NCBI GenBank assembly: GCA_022560365.1
Contig: JADFTG010000081.1
Location: 1 to 6,070 of the forward strand
Length of the DNA: 6,070 nucleotides
Reading direction: 5' to 3'
Source: Chloroflexota bacterium
Lineage (GTDB): Bacteria > Chloroflexota > Dehalococcoidia > SM23-28-2 > RBG-16-64-32
A program made the position numbers and the translations under genes. Positions 1 to 5,494 of the stretch are shown piece by piece; position 1 is the stretch's first letter, and each line of letters starts with the position of its first letter. The notes beneath the pieces are model-generated. The model did no database searches and was not told the DNA's origin. It was given only the letters and a program-made list of their open reading frames with translations.

Positions 1-564
1 GACGCCATGAACAGGCTGACCAGCGTCAAGGCCCAAGTTTCTGGCAGGAACGAGCCGTATACGGTTCTCTACGAAGCGCCCGATCGGTCTCAGACTGGCT
101 ACGCCGCCGGGGAATGGTCTCGATGCGTAGCCGGCTCGCGGGTCTGGAGGCGGCAGATCGCGGACGACGGCACCTTGGGGTCGTGGACGCTGTCGGAAGA
201 AGCTACGACCGAGTGGAGATGGCCCGACTACGACCGTGCCATGGGCAAGGCGTGGTCTGAAAGCGAGATCCGGGTACTCGGCGCGTCCGGCGTGGAGGAG
301 TTTCTCCTCCTTGAGGAAACCGAATTCGCAGGCGAAGAGGTCTGGGTCATCACCTATGACTACTCGGCACCGACTATCGAAGGCCCTGTACCCGTGAGGA
401 TTACGGAGTGGATCGCCAAGGAAACGCACTGGCTCCTGAAGGTGGACCACTGGCAGGACGATCCTTTCGGGTTCACTGGCACCACAACAACGGTCTACTC
501 CCGCTACAACGAGCCACAGGACATCGAGTGTCCCGTGGCGAGCGATGATGGAGAAGGCGCGTGA
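1..564 (+). CDS. Uncharacterised beta-rich protein, 5' end outside the window
   Basis: I do not recognise this protein. An internal ATG lies at position 7, but the frame is already open at base 1 (Asp-Ala precede it), so the visible part is probably the C-terminal portion of a longer protein. About 185 residues follow that Met. They are rich in Trp, Tyr, Thr and Glu, with alternating polar/hydrophobic strands (EWSRCVAGSRVWRR, EEVWVITYDYSAP, HWLLKVDHW), as in antiparallel beta-sheet proteins. The pattern loosely recalls LolA/LppX-like bacterial lipoproteins that form an open half-barrel, but this is an inference from shape, not a motif match. No signal peptide can be seen because the N-terminus is missing. 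The stop codon TGA overlaps the GTG start of the next gene by four bases (GTGA), which suggests translational coupling with the ThiO-like oxidase. G+C is somewhat lower than in the following genes (58% in one sampled line). Confidence 0.72.
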   Translation, partial: DAMNRLTSVKAQVSGRNEPYTVLYEAPDRSQTGYAAGEWSRCVAGSRVWRRQIADDGTLGSWTLSEEATTEWRWPDYDRAMGKAWSESEIRVLGASGVEEFLLLEETEFAGEEVWVITYDYSAPTIEGPVPVRITEWIAKETHWLLKVDHWQDDPFGFTGTTTTVYSRYNEPQDIECPVASDDGEGA

Positions 565-1649
565 GAATCGTCATCGCCGGCGGCGGCGTCATCGGTTGCT
601 CGATCGCCTGGCACGTGCAGAAGGCTGGCGGCGAGGCGATACTCCTCGAACGCGGGGAGATCGCTGGCGAGGCGACGGGCGCGTCCGCCGGAATGCTCAT
701 CGCCCCGATCGAAGACACGGGCAACCGTGCCTTCAACGTTCTCCGCCGCGCCAGCCTCGAGATGTTCCCGGCGCTGATCGAAGAGATCGAGGAGGCCTCC
801 GGGATTGACGTTGAGTACAAGAAGCCGGGCATGATCCGCACGGCTCGCTCACAGAAGGCGGCACGACAGCTGCACAAGGCGGCGAAGAACAACCCGGAGC
901 TGGAGTGGGTCGAGCCGCGGGCGCTACGGGAGCTTGAGCCGTCGCTCACTCGTGACATCGCCGGCGCGACGTTCTCGGAAGGCGACGCCGATCTGAACCC
1001 GGGGCGGCTGGCCAACGCCTTCGCCGTCGCCGCCGAGCGTGCCGGTGCCGAGGTCCTGCGCCGGACGATGTTCACGGGCGTGAAGAAGGATGGGCGGCGC
1101 ATCGACGGCGTCGTCACGAACACTGGCACTGTTAGCGACATCGACGCAATCGTCCTCGCCGCCGGGCCATGGACGGAGGCGCTCACGACGCGCCTGGGTG
1201 CGAGGCTGCCCAGCCCGGCGATGCGCGGCCAGATGATCGCCTACCGCTCGAAGTCGTTGCGGCATGCAATCTGGGGCGAGGACGGGTATCTCGTGCCGAA
1301 GCCGCGCGGCTACGTCTGGGCCGGCGCTACCGTCGAGGACGTGGGCTTCCGCAAGAAGACTACCGCGCGGGGGCTCGCCGGCCTGCGGCGGATGGCCGGG
1401 GATCTGGTGCCCCGCTTGCGTAAGGCGAAGGTGGCGAGCAGTTGGGCGGGCCTGCGACCCGGCTCGCCGGACGGTCTGCCGGTGATCGGGCGCTTTCCCG
1501 GCAAGCAGAACGTCTTCCTGGCGACGGGCCACTTCCGCAACGGCGTACTGCTCGCGCCCATCACCGGCGCCCTCGTCGCCGACCTCGTGCTGAACGGCCG
1601 CACGGACCGCCGTCTCTCGCCGTTCTCCCCCATGCGCTTCTGCCGCTAG
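561..1649 (+). CDS. thiO: Glycine oxidase ThiO (FAD-dependent, DAO family)
   Basis: This is a 362-residue FAD-dependent amine oxidase of the DAO family, best matched to ThiO. ThiO oxidises glycine with O2 to the imine (dehydroglycine) used in thiamine thiazole synthesis, giving H2O2; related members act on sarcosine or D-amino acids. The N-terminal Rossmann motif GGGVIG (residues 7-12) ends in an acidic residue at E30 for the FAD ribose, followed by the ASAGML segment (41-46). DADLNPGRL (142-150), VLAAGPW (198-204) and MRGQM (221-225) are typical mid-protein motifs. The C-terminal block WAGLRPGSPDGLPVIG (305-320), then TGHFRNG, carries R309, which by family analogy would bind the substrate carboxylate. 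The length matches the family (about 365). The GTG start is supported by the Rossmann strand beginning at residue 2 and by GGAGAAGG at 550-557. It overlaps the upstream gene by 4 bp and converges on thiE. A different small-amine substrate cannot be excluded. Confidence 0.85.
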   Translation: MRIVIAGGGVIGCSIAWHVQKAGGEAILLERGEIAGEATGASAGMLIAPIEDTGNRAFNVLRRASLEMFPALIEEIEEASGIDVEYKKPGMIRTARSQKAARQLHKAAKNNPELEWVEPRALRELEPSLTRDIAGATFSEGDADLNPGRLANAFAVAAERAGAEVLRRTMFTGVKKDGRRIDGVVTNTGTVSDIDAIVLAAGPWTEALTTRLGARLPSPAMRGQMIAYRSKSLRHAIWGEDGYLVPKPRGYVWAGATVEDVGFRKKTTARGLAGLRRMAGDLVPRLRKAKVASSWAGLRPGSPDGLPVIGRFPGKQNVFLATGHFRNGVLLAPITGALVADLVLNGRTDRRLSPFSPMRFCR

Positions 1650-2266
1650 CCGAACGCCGCCGCCAGCCTTTGCGCCGCGGCGCGCGGGTCGTCCGCGGCC
1701 GTCACCGCTGAGATCACTGCCGCCATGTCGGCGCCCGCGGCCACTACGCCGGCGATATTCGCTTCGTCGATGCCGCCGATCGCGCAGACGGGTACCCGCA
1801 CCGCCGCCTTCACCTCGGCCAGCGTGTCCAGCGTCGCCGGTCGCGTGTCGTCCTTCGACGTCGTGCCGAAGAGGTTGCCCACCGAGACGTAGTCCGCGCC
1901 GTCCGCCTCCGCCGCGCGCGCCTCGTCCGCGTCGTTCGTCGACGCGCCGACGATCCAGCCGTCGGGGACGAGGCGCCGCGCGACGGCCACCGGGAGGTCT
2001 CGTTGGCCGACGTGGACGCCGTCCGCCTCCGCCGCCAGCGCCAGGTCTACGTGGTCGTTCACGATCAGCGGCAGGCCGGCCTCGCGACAGATGTCCGCGA
2101 GCGTCCGGACGTCGGCGAGTTGCAGGCCCTTCTCGCGCGTCTTGTCGCGCCACTGGACGATCGCGGCGCCGCCGGCGATCGCCTCCCGCGCCACGTGAAG
2201 GACGTCCCGCTCGCCCGCCACGGCGGGATCGATGATCATGTACAGTCCGCGCAGCGTGTGTGCCAT
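1646..2266 (-). CDS. thiE: Thiamine-phosphate synthase ThiE
   Basis: ThiE condenses HMP pyrophosphate with thiazole phosphate to make thiamine phosphate; it is a cytosolic TIM-barrel enzyme. Counting from the ATG at 2266 the protein has 206 residues, normal for the family. The family motifs appear in order: VQWRDK (about 37-42), VNDHVDLALA (about 69-78), GVHVGQRDLP (about 83-92), GAST (about 107-110), the phosphate-binding loop DYVSVGNLFGTTSK (about 125-138), AIGGID (about 162-167) and GADMAAVISA (about 178-187). The loop differs from the commoner VGPxFPTxTK form: both prolines are replaced (N and G) and the second T by S. A TTG nine bases upstream (2275) could also start the frame; ATG is preferred. 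Neither has a convincing Shine-Dalgarno sequence. The gene is monocistronic-looking, 203 bp after the SDR gene on the same strand, and its stop codon overlaps that of thiO. Confidence 0.93.
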   Translation of the reverse strand: MAHTLRGLYMIIDPAVAGERDVLHVAREAIAGGAAIVQWRDKTREKGLQLADVRTLADICREAGLPLIVNDHVDLALAAEADGVHVGQRDLPVAVARRLVPDGWIVGASTNDADEARAAEADGADYVSVGNLFGTTSKDDTRPATLDTLAEVKAAVRVPVCAIGGIDEANIAGVVAAGADMAAVISAVTAADDPRAAAQRLAAAFG

Positions 2267-2273
2267 CGGAGCC

Positions 2274-2279
2274 AATATA
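2274..2279 (-). promoter_or_regulatory. Possible -10 element for a leaderless thiE mRNA
   Basis: On the minus strand the hexamer TATATT ends 7 bases before the thiE ATG, in otherwise very GC-rich DNA. It matches the sigma-70 -10 consensus at five of six positions. With the usual 6-7 base distance, transcription would begin at or beside the ATG, giving a leaderless message, which would fit the absence of a Shine-Dalgarno sequence. No good -35 hexamer is found at 16-18 bases, so the call is tentative. Confidence 0.3.
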
Positions 2280-2387
2280 CCGTGCCGGTCAGGTGGCGCG
2301 GGCGGTAACGGTTAGCGGATCAACGCGGGATTGTTTGGGTCTTGATCCCATCGGTGGGGATTGTCCAGCACATACCGCCGCGCCGCT

Positions 2388-2464
2388 CGTACCTAGCACC
2401 TACCACCTCGCACTTGCCACCTCGCACCTGCCACCTCACACCTCACACCTCGCACCTGCCACCT
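2388..2464. repeat. Imperfect heptanucleotide tandem repeat, 11 units
   Basis: Eleven contiguous 7-base units on the plus strand fit the pattern NNCACCT: CGTACCT, AGCACCT, ACCACCT, CGCACTT, GCCACCT, CGCACCT, GCCACCT, CACACCT, CACACCT, CGCACCT, GCCACCT. The last four bases (ACCT) are nearly invariant, and the first two positions vary mostly among CG, GC and CA. On the minus strand it reads as AGGTGNN units, placing a GG pair every seven bases. It starts six bases beyond the SDR stop codon and lies about 120 bp upstream of thiE, so it would be in the SDR 3' untranslated region. It resembles the short heptad tandem repeats described in some bacterial genomes, but no specific family is recognised. 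Confidence 0.85.
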
Positions 2465-2469
2465 TGCCG

Positions 2470-3252
2470 CTAGTGCATCTCCTGGTCGCCGGAGATGTTG
2501 ATCGCCTGCCCCGTCATGTAGTCGGCGTCGTCCGAGGCCAGGAACGTGATCACGTTGGCGACGTCGCGCGGGTAGCCGATGCGGTTGAGCGCGATCGGCG
2601 GTCCGTTCTTCAGCGCCCACTCCTCCAGCGTGACGCCCTGCGCCTCGAGGATCGAGTCGAGCGTGCCGCGGAGCAGCGGTGTGTCGATCGTGCCGGGGCA
2701 GACCACGTTGACCGTGATCTTGCTCGCGCCCACCTCCTTCGCCATCGCTTTCGACATCAGGATCACGCCGGCCTTGGTGGCGCAGTACGGGCTGAGGAAC
2801 GCGAACCCCGTCTTGCCCGCCTGCGAAGCGACGCTGATGATGCGCCCGCCGTCCCCCTGCTGCAGCATCTGCCGTCCGGCCGCGCGCATGCAGAGGAAGA
2901 CGCCGCGCAGGTTGACCGCGATCGTGCGGTCGAAGCCCTCGTCCGTCATCTGCACCAGCGGCCCGGGCGGGTTACCGATGCCGGCGTTGTTGACGCAGAT
3001 GTCGAGGCGCCCGAAGCGCTCCACCGTCTTCGCGAAGAACGCTTCCACCTGCTCCGTCACGCTGACGTCCGCTTCGAACGTCTCGACTTCGGCGCCCGCG
3101 TCCTTTACCTGCGCCGCCGTCTCGGCGAGGCCGGCGGGGTTGAGGTCGACGAGCATCAGCTTCGCGCCTTCTCTGGCGAAGCGTCCCGCCACGCCCTGAC
3201 CAATGCCGCTGCCGCCTCCCGTGATGATCGCCACGCGGTCCCTCAGTAGCAT
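2470..3252 (-). CDS. SDR family NAD-dependent dehydrogenase
   Basis: This is a classical short-chain dehydrogenase/reductase of 260 residues, a cytosolic Rossmann-fold enzyme that interconverts alcohols and ketones with NAD(P)(H). Visible motifs are the cofactor loop TGGGSGIG (11-18), D36 at the end of the second strand (favouring NAD over NADP), ADV (61-63), NNAG (88-91), N114, and the catalytic residues S143, Y156 and K160 in YCATK. PG follows at 186-187, and the C-terminal MTGQAINISGDQEMH segment is typical of sugar/polyol and glucose-1-dehydrogenase-like members. The substrate cannot be told from sequence. The start at 3252 is chosen over an in-frame ATG at 3297 because AGGAAAGGA sits 8 bases before it and the Rossmann strand begins immediately after. 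The gene lies 69 bp downstream of the VTT membrane protein on the same strand, so co-transcription is likely. Confidence 0.92.
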   Translation of the reverse strand: MLLRDRVAIITGGGSGIGQGVAGRFAREGAKLMLVDLNPAGLAETAAQVKDAGAEVETFEADVSVTEQVEAFFAKTVERFGRLDICVNNAGIGNPPGPLVQMTDEGFDRTIAVNLRGVFLCMRAAGRQMLQQGDGGRIISVASQAGKTGFAFLSPYCATKAGVILMSKAMAKEVGASKITVNVVCPGTIDTPLLRGTLDSILEAQGVTLEEWALKNGPPIALNRIGYPRDVANVITFLASDDADYMTGQAINISGDQEMH

Positions 3253-3260
3253 TGTGCGAG

Positions 3261-3269
3261 TCCTTTCCT
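3261..3269 (-). promoter_or_regulatory. Ribosome binding site deciding the SDR start
   Basis: AGGAAAGGA on the minus strand lies 8 bases before the ATG at 3252. It falls inside the reading frame of the longer alternative beginning at 3297, so it argues for the shorter 260-residue SDR. Confidence 0.65.
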
Positions 3270-3321
3270 GGCTGAAGTTGCACACACGATACAGCATCGC
3301 GCTGGCGAGCGGTCCCAGGGA

Positions 3322-4107
3322 TCAGATGAGGTTGCGTCTGCGCGCTGCCCGGAGCGCCACGACGACGATCGCGATCCCGATGAGGGCCGCGATGCCGACG
3401 ACGGCACGCCCACCCCAGGAGTCAAGCAGATCACTGGCGAACTGTAGCTCCAGGGCGTCGAACAGGCCGAGCAGGAAGTCGCTGGCGTAGAAGCCGGCTG
3501 CGCCCATCGCGGTTCCGCGCAAGATCTTGCCCATGAGCACAGCCGGGAAGAAGATGCGGATCGGAACGCGCGCCGCGCCGGCGGCCAGCCCCGCAATGTC
3601 GAACACCGGCGACGGCGCGAACGACATCACGAACATCGTCGGGAACGGCGCCTTCTGGATCCAGCGGCGGATCAGCTCGTACAGGCGGCGGCCCTTCATC
3701 AGCTTGCCGCCGTTGACGCCCGCCCAGTAGCCAGTGAACTCGCCCAGCGACTCGGCCGACCCGGCGGTGACGCCGACGGCGATCGGCACCGGGATCCCCC
3801 ACAGCGGGTCCATGATCGCACCGGCTGCGATCGTCAGGCCGCCGCCCGGGATCGGCAGGATCACCGACGCGGCGCGCAGGCCGGAGATCACCCAGAGGAT
3901 CGGGTAGCCCCAGCCGCCGGTGATGTCGTCCTCGCCCAGGCCGAGCGCGATAAAGACGACTGCGACGCTGACAGCGAAGACGGCGATCGCCGCGAGTACC
4001 GTGTACTCCAGGCGAACGCTGACGCGCCACAGGCGCACGTACTGAGGCTGCTGCTGGTGCTCTTCGCTGGGATCAGGCGGCTGTTCTGTCTGAACTGGCT
4101 GTGTCAA
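3322..4107 (-). CDS. VTT/DedA-like integral membrane protein
   Basis: This is a 261-residue multi-spanning inner-membrane protein resembling the VTT (SNARE-associated, DedA/TVP38) family, whose studied members act in lipid flipping and membrane homeostasis. A polar, Gln/Pro-rich cytosolic-type N-terminus (1-30) precedes a membrane helix (about 36-57). The VTT-like core follows: LPIPGGG (84-90) in a re-entrant-type segment, GEFTGYWAGVNGGK (122-135), and SFAPSPVFDIAGLAAG (152-167), then hydrophobic helices around 176-208 and 230-252 and a basic tail (RAARRR). The acidic residue usual near the first motif and the Arg usual after F-x-P in the third are absent here, so it is a divergent member. 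The start is TTG, the first start codon after the in-frame stop at 4132-4134; a weak GAGAG precedes it, and the exact start is uncertain. It is probably the first gene of a unit with the SDR and is divergent from the LLM oxidoreductase. Confidence 0.8.
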   Translation of the reverse strand: MTQPVQTEQPPDPSEEHQQQPQYVRLWRVSVRLEYTVLAAIAVFAVSVAVVFIALGLGEDDITGGWGYPILWVISGLRAASVILPIPGGGLTIAAGAIMDPLWGIPVPIAVGVTAGSAESLGEFTGYWAGVNGGKLMKGRRLYELIRRWIQKAPFPTMFVMSFAPSPVFDIAGLAAGAARVPIRIFFPAVLMGKILRGTAMGAAGFYASDFLLGLFDALELQFASDLLDSWGGRAVVGIAALIGIAIVVVALRAARRRNLI

Positions 4108-4138
4108 TGCGGGGTCTCTCGCTGCTGGCCTTCAGACG

Positions 4139-4167
4139 ATTGTACGTGATGGAATACGCAAGGTCGC
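4139..4167 (-). promoter_or_regulatory. Candidate promoter for the VTT-SDR unit
   Basis: On the minus strand TACAAT (4144-4139) matches the -10 consensus at five of six positions. Seventeen bases upstream lies GCGACC (4167-4162), a poor -35 with three matches. The predicted start of transcription, near 4132, would leave a leader of about 25 bases before the TTG start. Confidence 0.4.
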
Positions 4168-4185
4168 CTGCCGCAAAACCGGCAG
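4168..4185. repeat. Inverted repeat CTGCCG-N6-CGGCAG
   Basis: Six-base perfect arms flank an A-rich six-base loop (CAAAAC). The repeat lies three bases from the palindrome at 4189-4202 and just upstream of the minus-strand -35 position. It could be a second protein-binding site or a small hairpin; there is no T-tract to support a terminator. Confidence 0.4.
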
Positions 4186-4188
4186 TAC

Positions 4189-4202
4189 TGACCGTTCGGT
4201 CA
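4189..4202. promoter_or_regulatory. Palindromic operator-like site TGACCG-TT-CGGTCA
   Basis: This is a perfect inverted repeat of 6-base arms around TT, in the shared upstream region of two divergent genes. Short palindromes with TGACC/GGTCA arms are typical of TetR-family operators. It ends four bases before the plus-strand -35 hexamer (4207-4212), a position where a bound dimer could affect transcription in that direction. No regulator gene lies in the window, so the cognate protein is unknown. Confidence 0.45.
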
Positions 4203-4206
4203 CTTG

Positions 4207-4236
4207 TTGACTTCCGCCCGACCCGGATGCCATGAT
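4207..4236 (+). promoter_or_regulatory. Candidate promoter for the LLM oxidoreductase
   Basis: TTGACT (4207-4212, five of six matches to the -35 consensus) is followed after 18 bases by CATGAT (4231-4236, four of six matches to the -10). Transcription would begin near 4243, giving a leader of roughly 24 bases that contains the strong ribosome binding site GGGAGG (4255-4260). Confidence 0.45.
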
Positions 4237-4266
4237 TTGCCCCACTAGAAAGCCGGGAGGTAAGCG

Positions 4267-5448
4267 ATGAAGTTCGGTCTGTTCTACGAGCACCAGATCC
4301 CCAGGCCCCGCGACAAAGAGCAGTGGGATCCTGACGCCGAACACAAAATGATGAAGAACGCGCTCGACCAGATCGAGCTCGCGGACCAGCTCGGCTTCGA
4401 CTACATCTTCCAGGTCGAGCACCACTTCCTGGAGGAGTACTCGCACTCTTCGGCGCCCGAGGTGTTCCTCGCCGCCGCCAGCCAGCGCACGAAGAACATT
4501 CGCCTCGGCCACGGCATCACCCTCATGCCGCCCCGCTACAACCACCCGGCACGCGTCGCCGAGCGCATCGCCACCCTCGACCTCGTCTCCGACGGGCGCG
4601 TCGAGTTTGGCACCGGCGAATCGGGGTCGGAGATGGAGATGGGCGGCTTCGGCGTGCGCCGCGAAGATAAGAAACAGATGTGGGAAGAGGCGACCCGCGA
4701 AGTCGTCAAGATGATGACCCAGACGCCATACAAGGGTACCGAGGGTGAGTACTTCGGGATGCCCTCTCGCAACGTCATCCCCAAGCCGCTGCAGAAGCCG
4801 CACCCGCCGCTGTGGGTCGCCTCCTCTCGCAAGGAGACGACGATGGTGGCCGCCCGGCTGGGCATGGGCTCGCTCGGCTTCGCGTTCGAGACGCCGGATG
4901 AGGCGCGCGAGCGGGTGGCGCAGTACTTCCAGCTGGTGCGCGAAGAGTGCACGCCGATAGGGGTCGCGATCAACCCGGCGCTGGCCGTCATCTCGTCGCT
5001 CATGTGCAGCGAGACGGACGAGGAGGCGATGGCGAAGGGCGTGGAGGGTACGCAGTTCTTCAGCTACTCGCTCGGCTACTACTACGCGCCGACGACCGGC
5101 CCCAACCACCGGCCCGGTCGAGAGAACATCTACCGCCGCTTCAAGGACACCCCGGAGGAGGAGCGCATGGCGATGTTCGGCCTCAGGCGACGCCTGGGCG
5201 GCTTCGGCGCGGGAGGCGGCGATTCCGAGACCGAGCCGGAGGACGAAGTGCAGCGCGCGCTCTGGCGGGCGTCTCAGCGCGGTGGATGCATCGGTTCGCC
5301 CGACTTCATCCGCGATACGCTCCGAAAGTACGAGGATGCGCACCTGGACATGATGATCTTCGTCGCCCAGTCCGGCGCTCGCAAGCACGAGGACATCATG
5401 GACTCCATCCAGCGCTTCGGCACCGAGGTGCTGCCCAGGTTTGGGTAG
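4267..5448 (+). CDS. LLM-class (luciferase-like) flavin-dependent oxidoreductase
   Basis: This is a 393-residue TIM-barrel enzyme of the bacterial luciferase-like monooxygenase superfamily, which uses reduced flavin (FMNH2, or F420 in some branches) on varied substrates. The first barrel strand is MKFGLFYEHQ (1-10). EHHF (51-54) is the signature seen also in luciferase alpha-type proteins. GHGITLMPPRYNHPARVAER (81-100) and the DGRVEFGTGES region (109-119) are family-typical, as is KPHPPLWVAS (177-186), which opens the C-terminal half. Residues 306-328 form a Gly/Arg then Glu-rich linker, probably a flexible insertion near the active site, before the final helices. Length is toward the upper end for the superfamily. 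The start is firm: GGGAGG lies 6 bases before the ATG. Neither substrate nor cofactor can be decided from this sequence. It is transcribed away from the VTT gene and ends in a convergent gap. Confidence 0.92.
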   Translation: MKFGLFYEHQIPRPRDKEQWDPDAEHKMMKNALDQIELADQLGFDYIFQVEHHFLEEYSHSSAPEVFLAAASQRTKNIRLGHGITLMPPRYNHPARVAERIATLDLVSDGRVEFGTGESGSEMEMGGFGVRREDKKQMWEEATREVVKMMTQTPYKGTEGEYFGMPSRNVIPKPLQKPHPPLWVASSRKETTMVAARLGMGSLGFAFETPDEARERVAQYFQLVREECTPIGVAINPALAVISSLMCSETDEEAMAKGVEGTQFFSYSLGYYYAPTTGPNHRPGRENIYRRFKDTPEEERMAMFGLRRRLGGFGAGGGDSETEPEDEVQRALWRASQRGGCIGSPDFIRDTLRKYEDAHLDMMIFVAQSGARKHEDIMDSIQRFGTEVLPRFG

Positions 5449-5449
5449 G

Positions 5450-5479
5450 TGGGGGAACAGATCTGTAGGTACTCCCCCA
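5450..5479. terminator. Stem-loop between convergent genes, no U-tract
   Basis: TGGGGGA (5450-5456) pairs perfectly with TCCCCCA (5473-5479) around a 16-base loop that itself contains the palindrome ACAGATCTGT (5457-5466). It begins two bases after the LLM stop codon and ends 15 bases before the stop of the opposing gene, a place expected for a bidirectional terminator. No T-run follows on either strand, so it is at best a non-canonical terminator or a 3'-end stabilising hairpin. Confidence 0.4.
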
Positions 5480-5494
5480 GACGTATAAGGTGGC

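Noticed and set aside
7..9. True start codon of the first gene
   Set aside because: The frame is open to base 1 and only six bases precede it, so no ribosome binding site can be judged; the sequence reads like the interior of a protein.
924..2153. Long open frame on the minus strand (409 codons) across thiO and thiE
   Set aside because: It is extremely Arg/Gly/Pro-rich with no domain, and it covers parts of two well-identified genes in other frames; this is typical of GC-rich shadow frames.
2388..2464. CRISPR array
   Set aside because: The units are only seven bases with no spacers, and there are no cas genes; it is a simple degenerate tandem repeat.
2267..2469. TPP riboswitch upstream of thiE
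   Set aside because: The conserved CTGAGA core and its pairing partner are not found on the minus strand; only a weak 5-bp stem (GGGAT/ATCCC at 2327-2349) is present.
2260..3249. Plus-strand open frame of 329 codons through the repeat and opposite the SDR gene
   Set aside because: Its first part translates the heptad repeat and the rest mirrors the SDR gene; the composition is that of an antisense shadow.
3253..3297. Fifteen-residue N-terminal extension of the SDR from the ATG at 3297
   Set aside because: The segment is not SDR-like, and it contains the ribosome binding site for the ATG at 3252.
4132..5388. Long open frame on the minus strand (418 codons) opposite the LLM oxidoreductase
   Set aside because: The plus-strand frame has clear luciferase-family motifs and a strong ribosome binding site; the minus frame is rich in Arg, His, Leu and Val with no motif.
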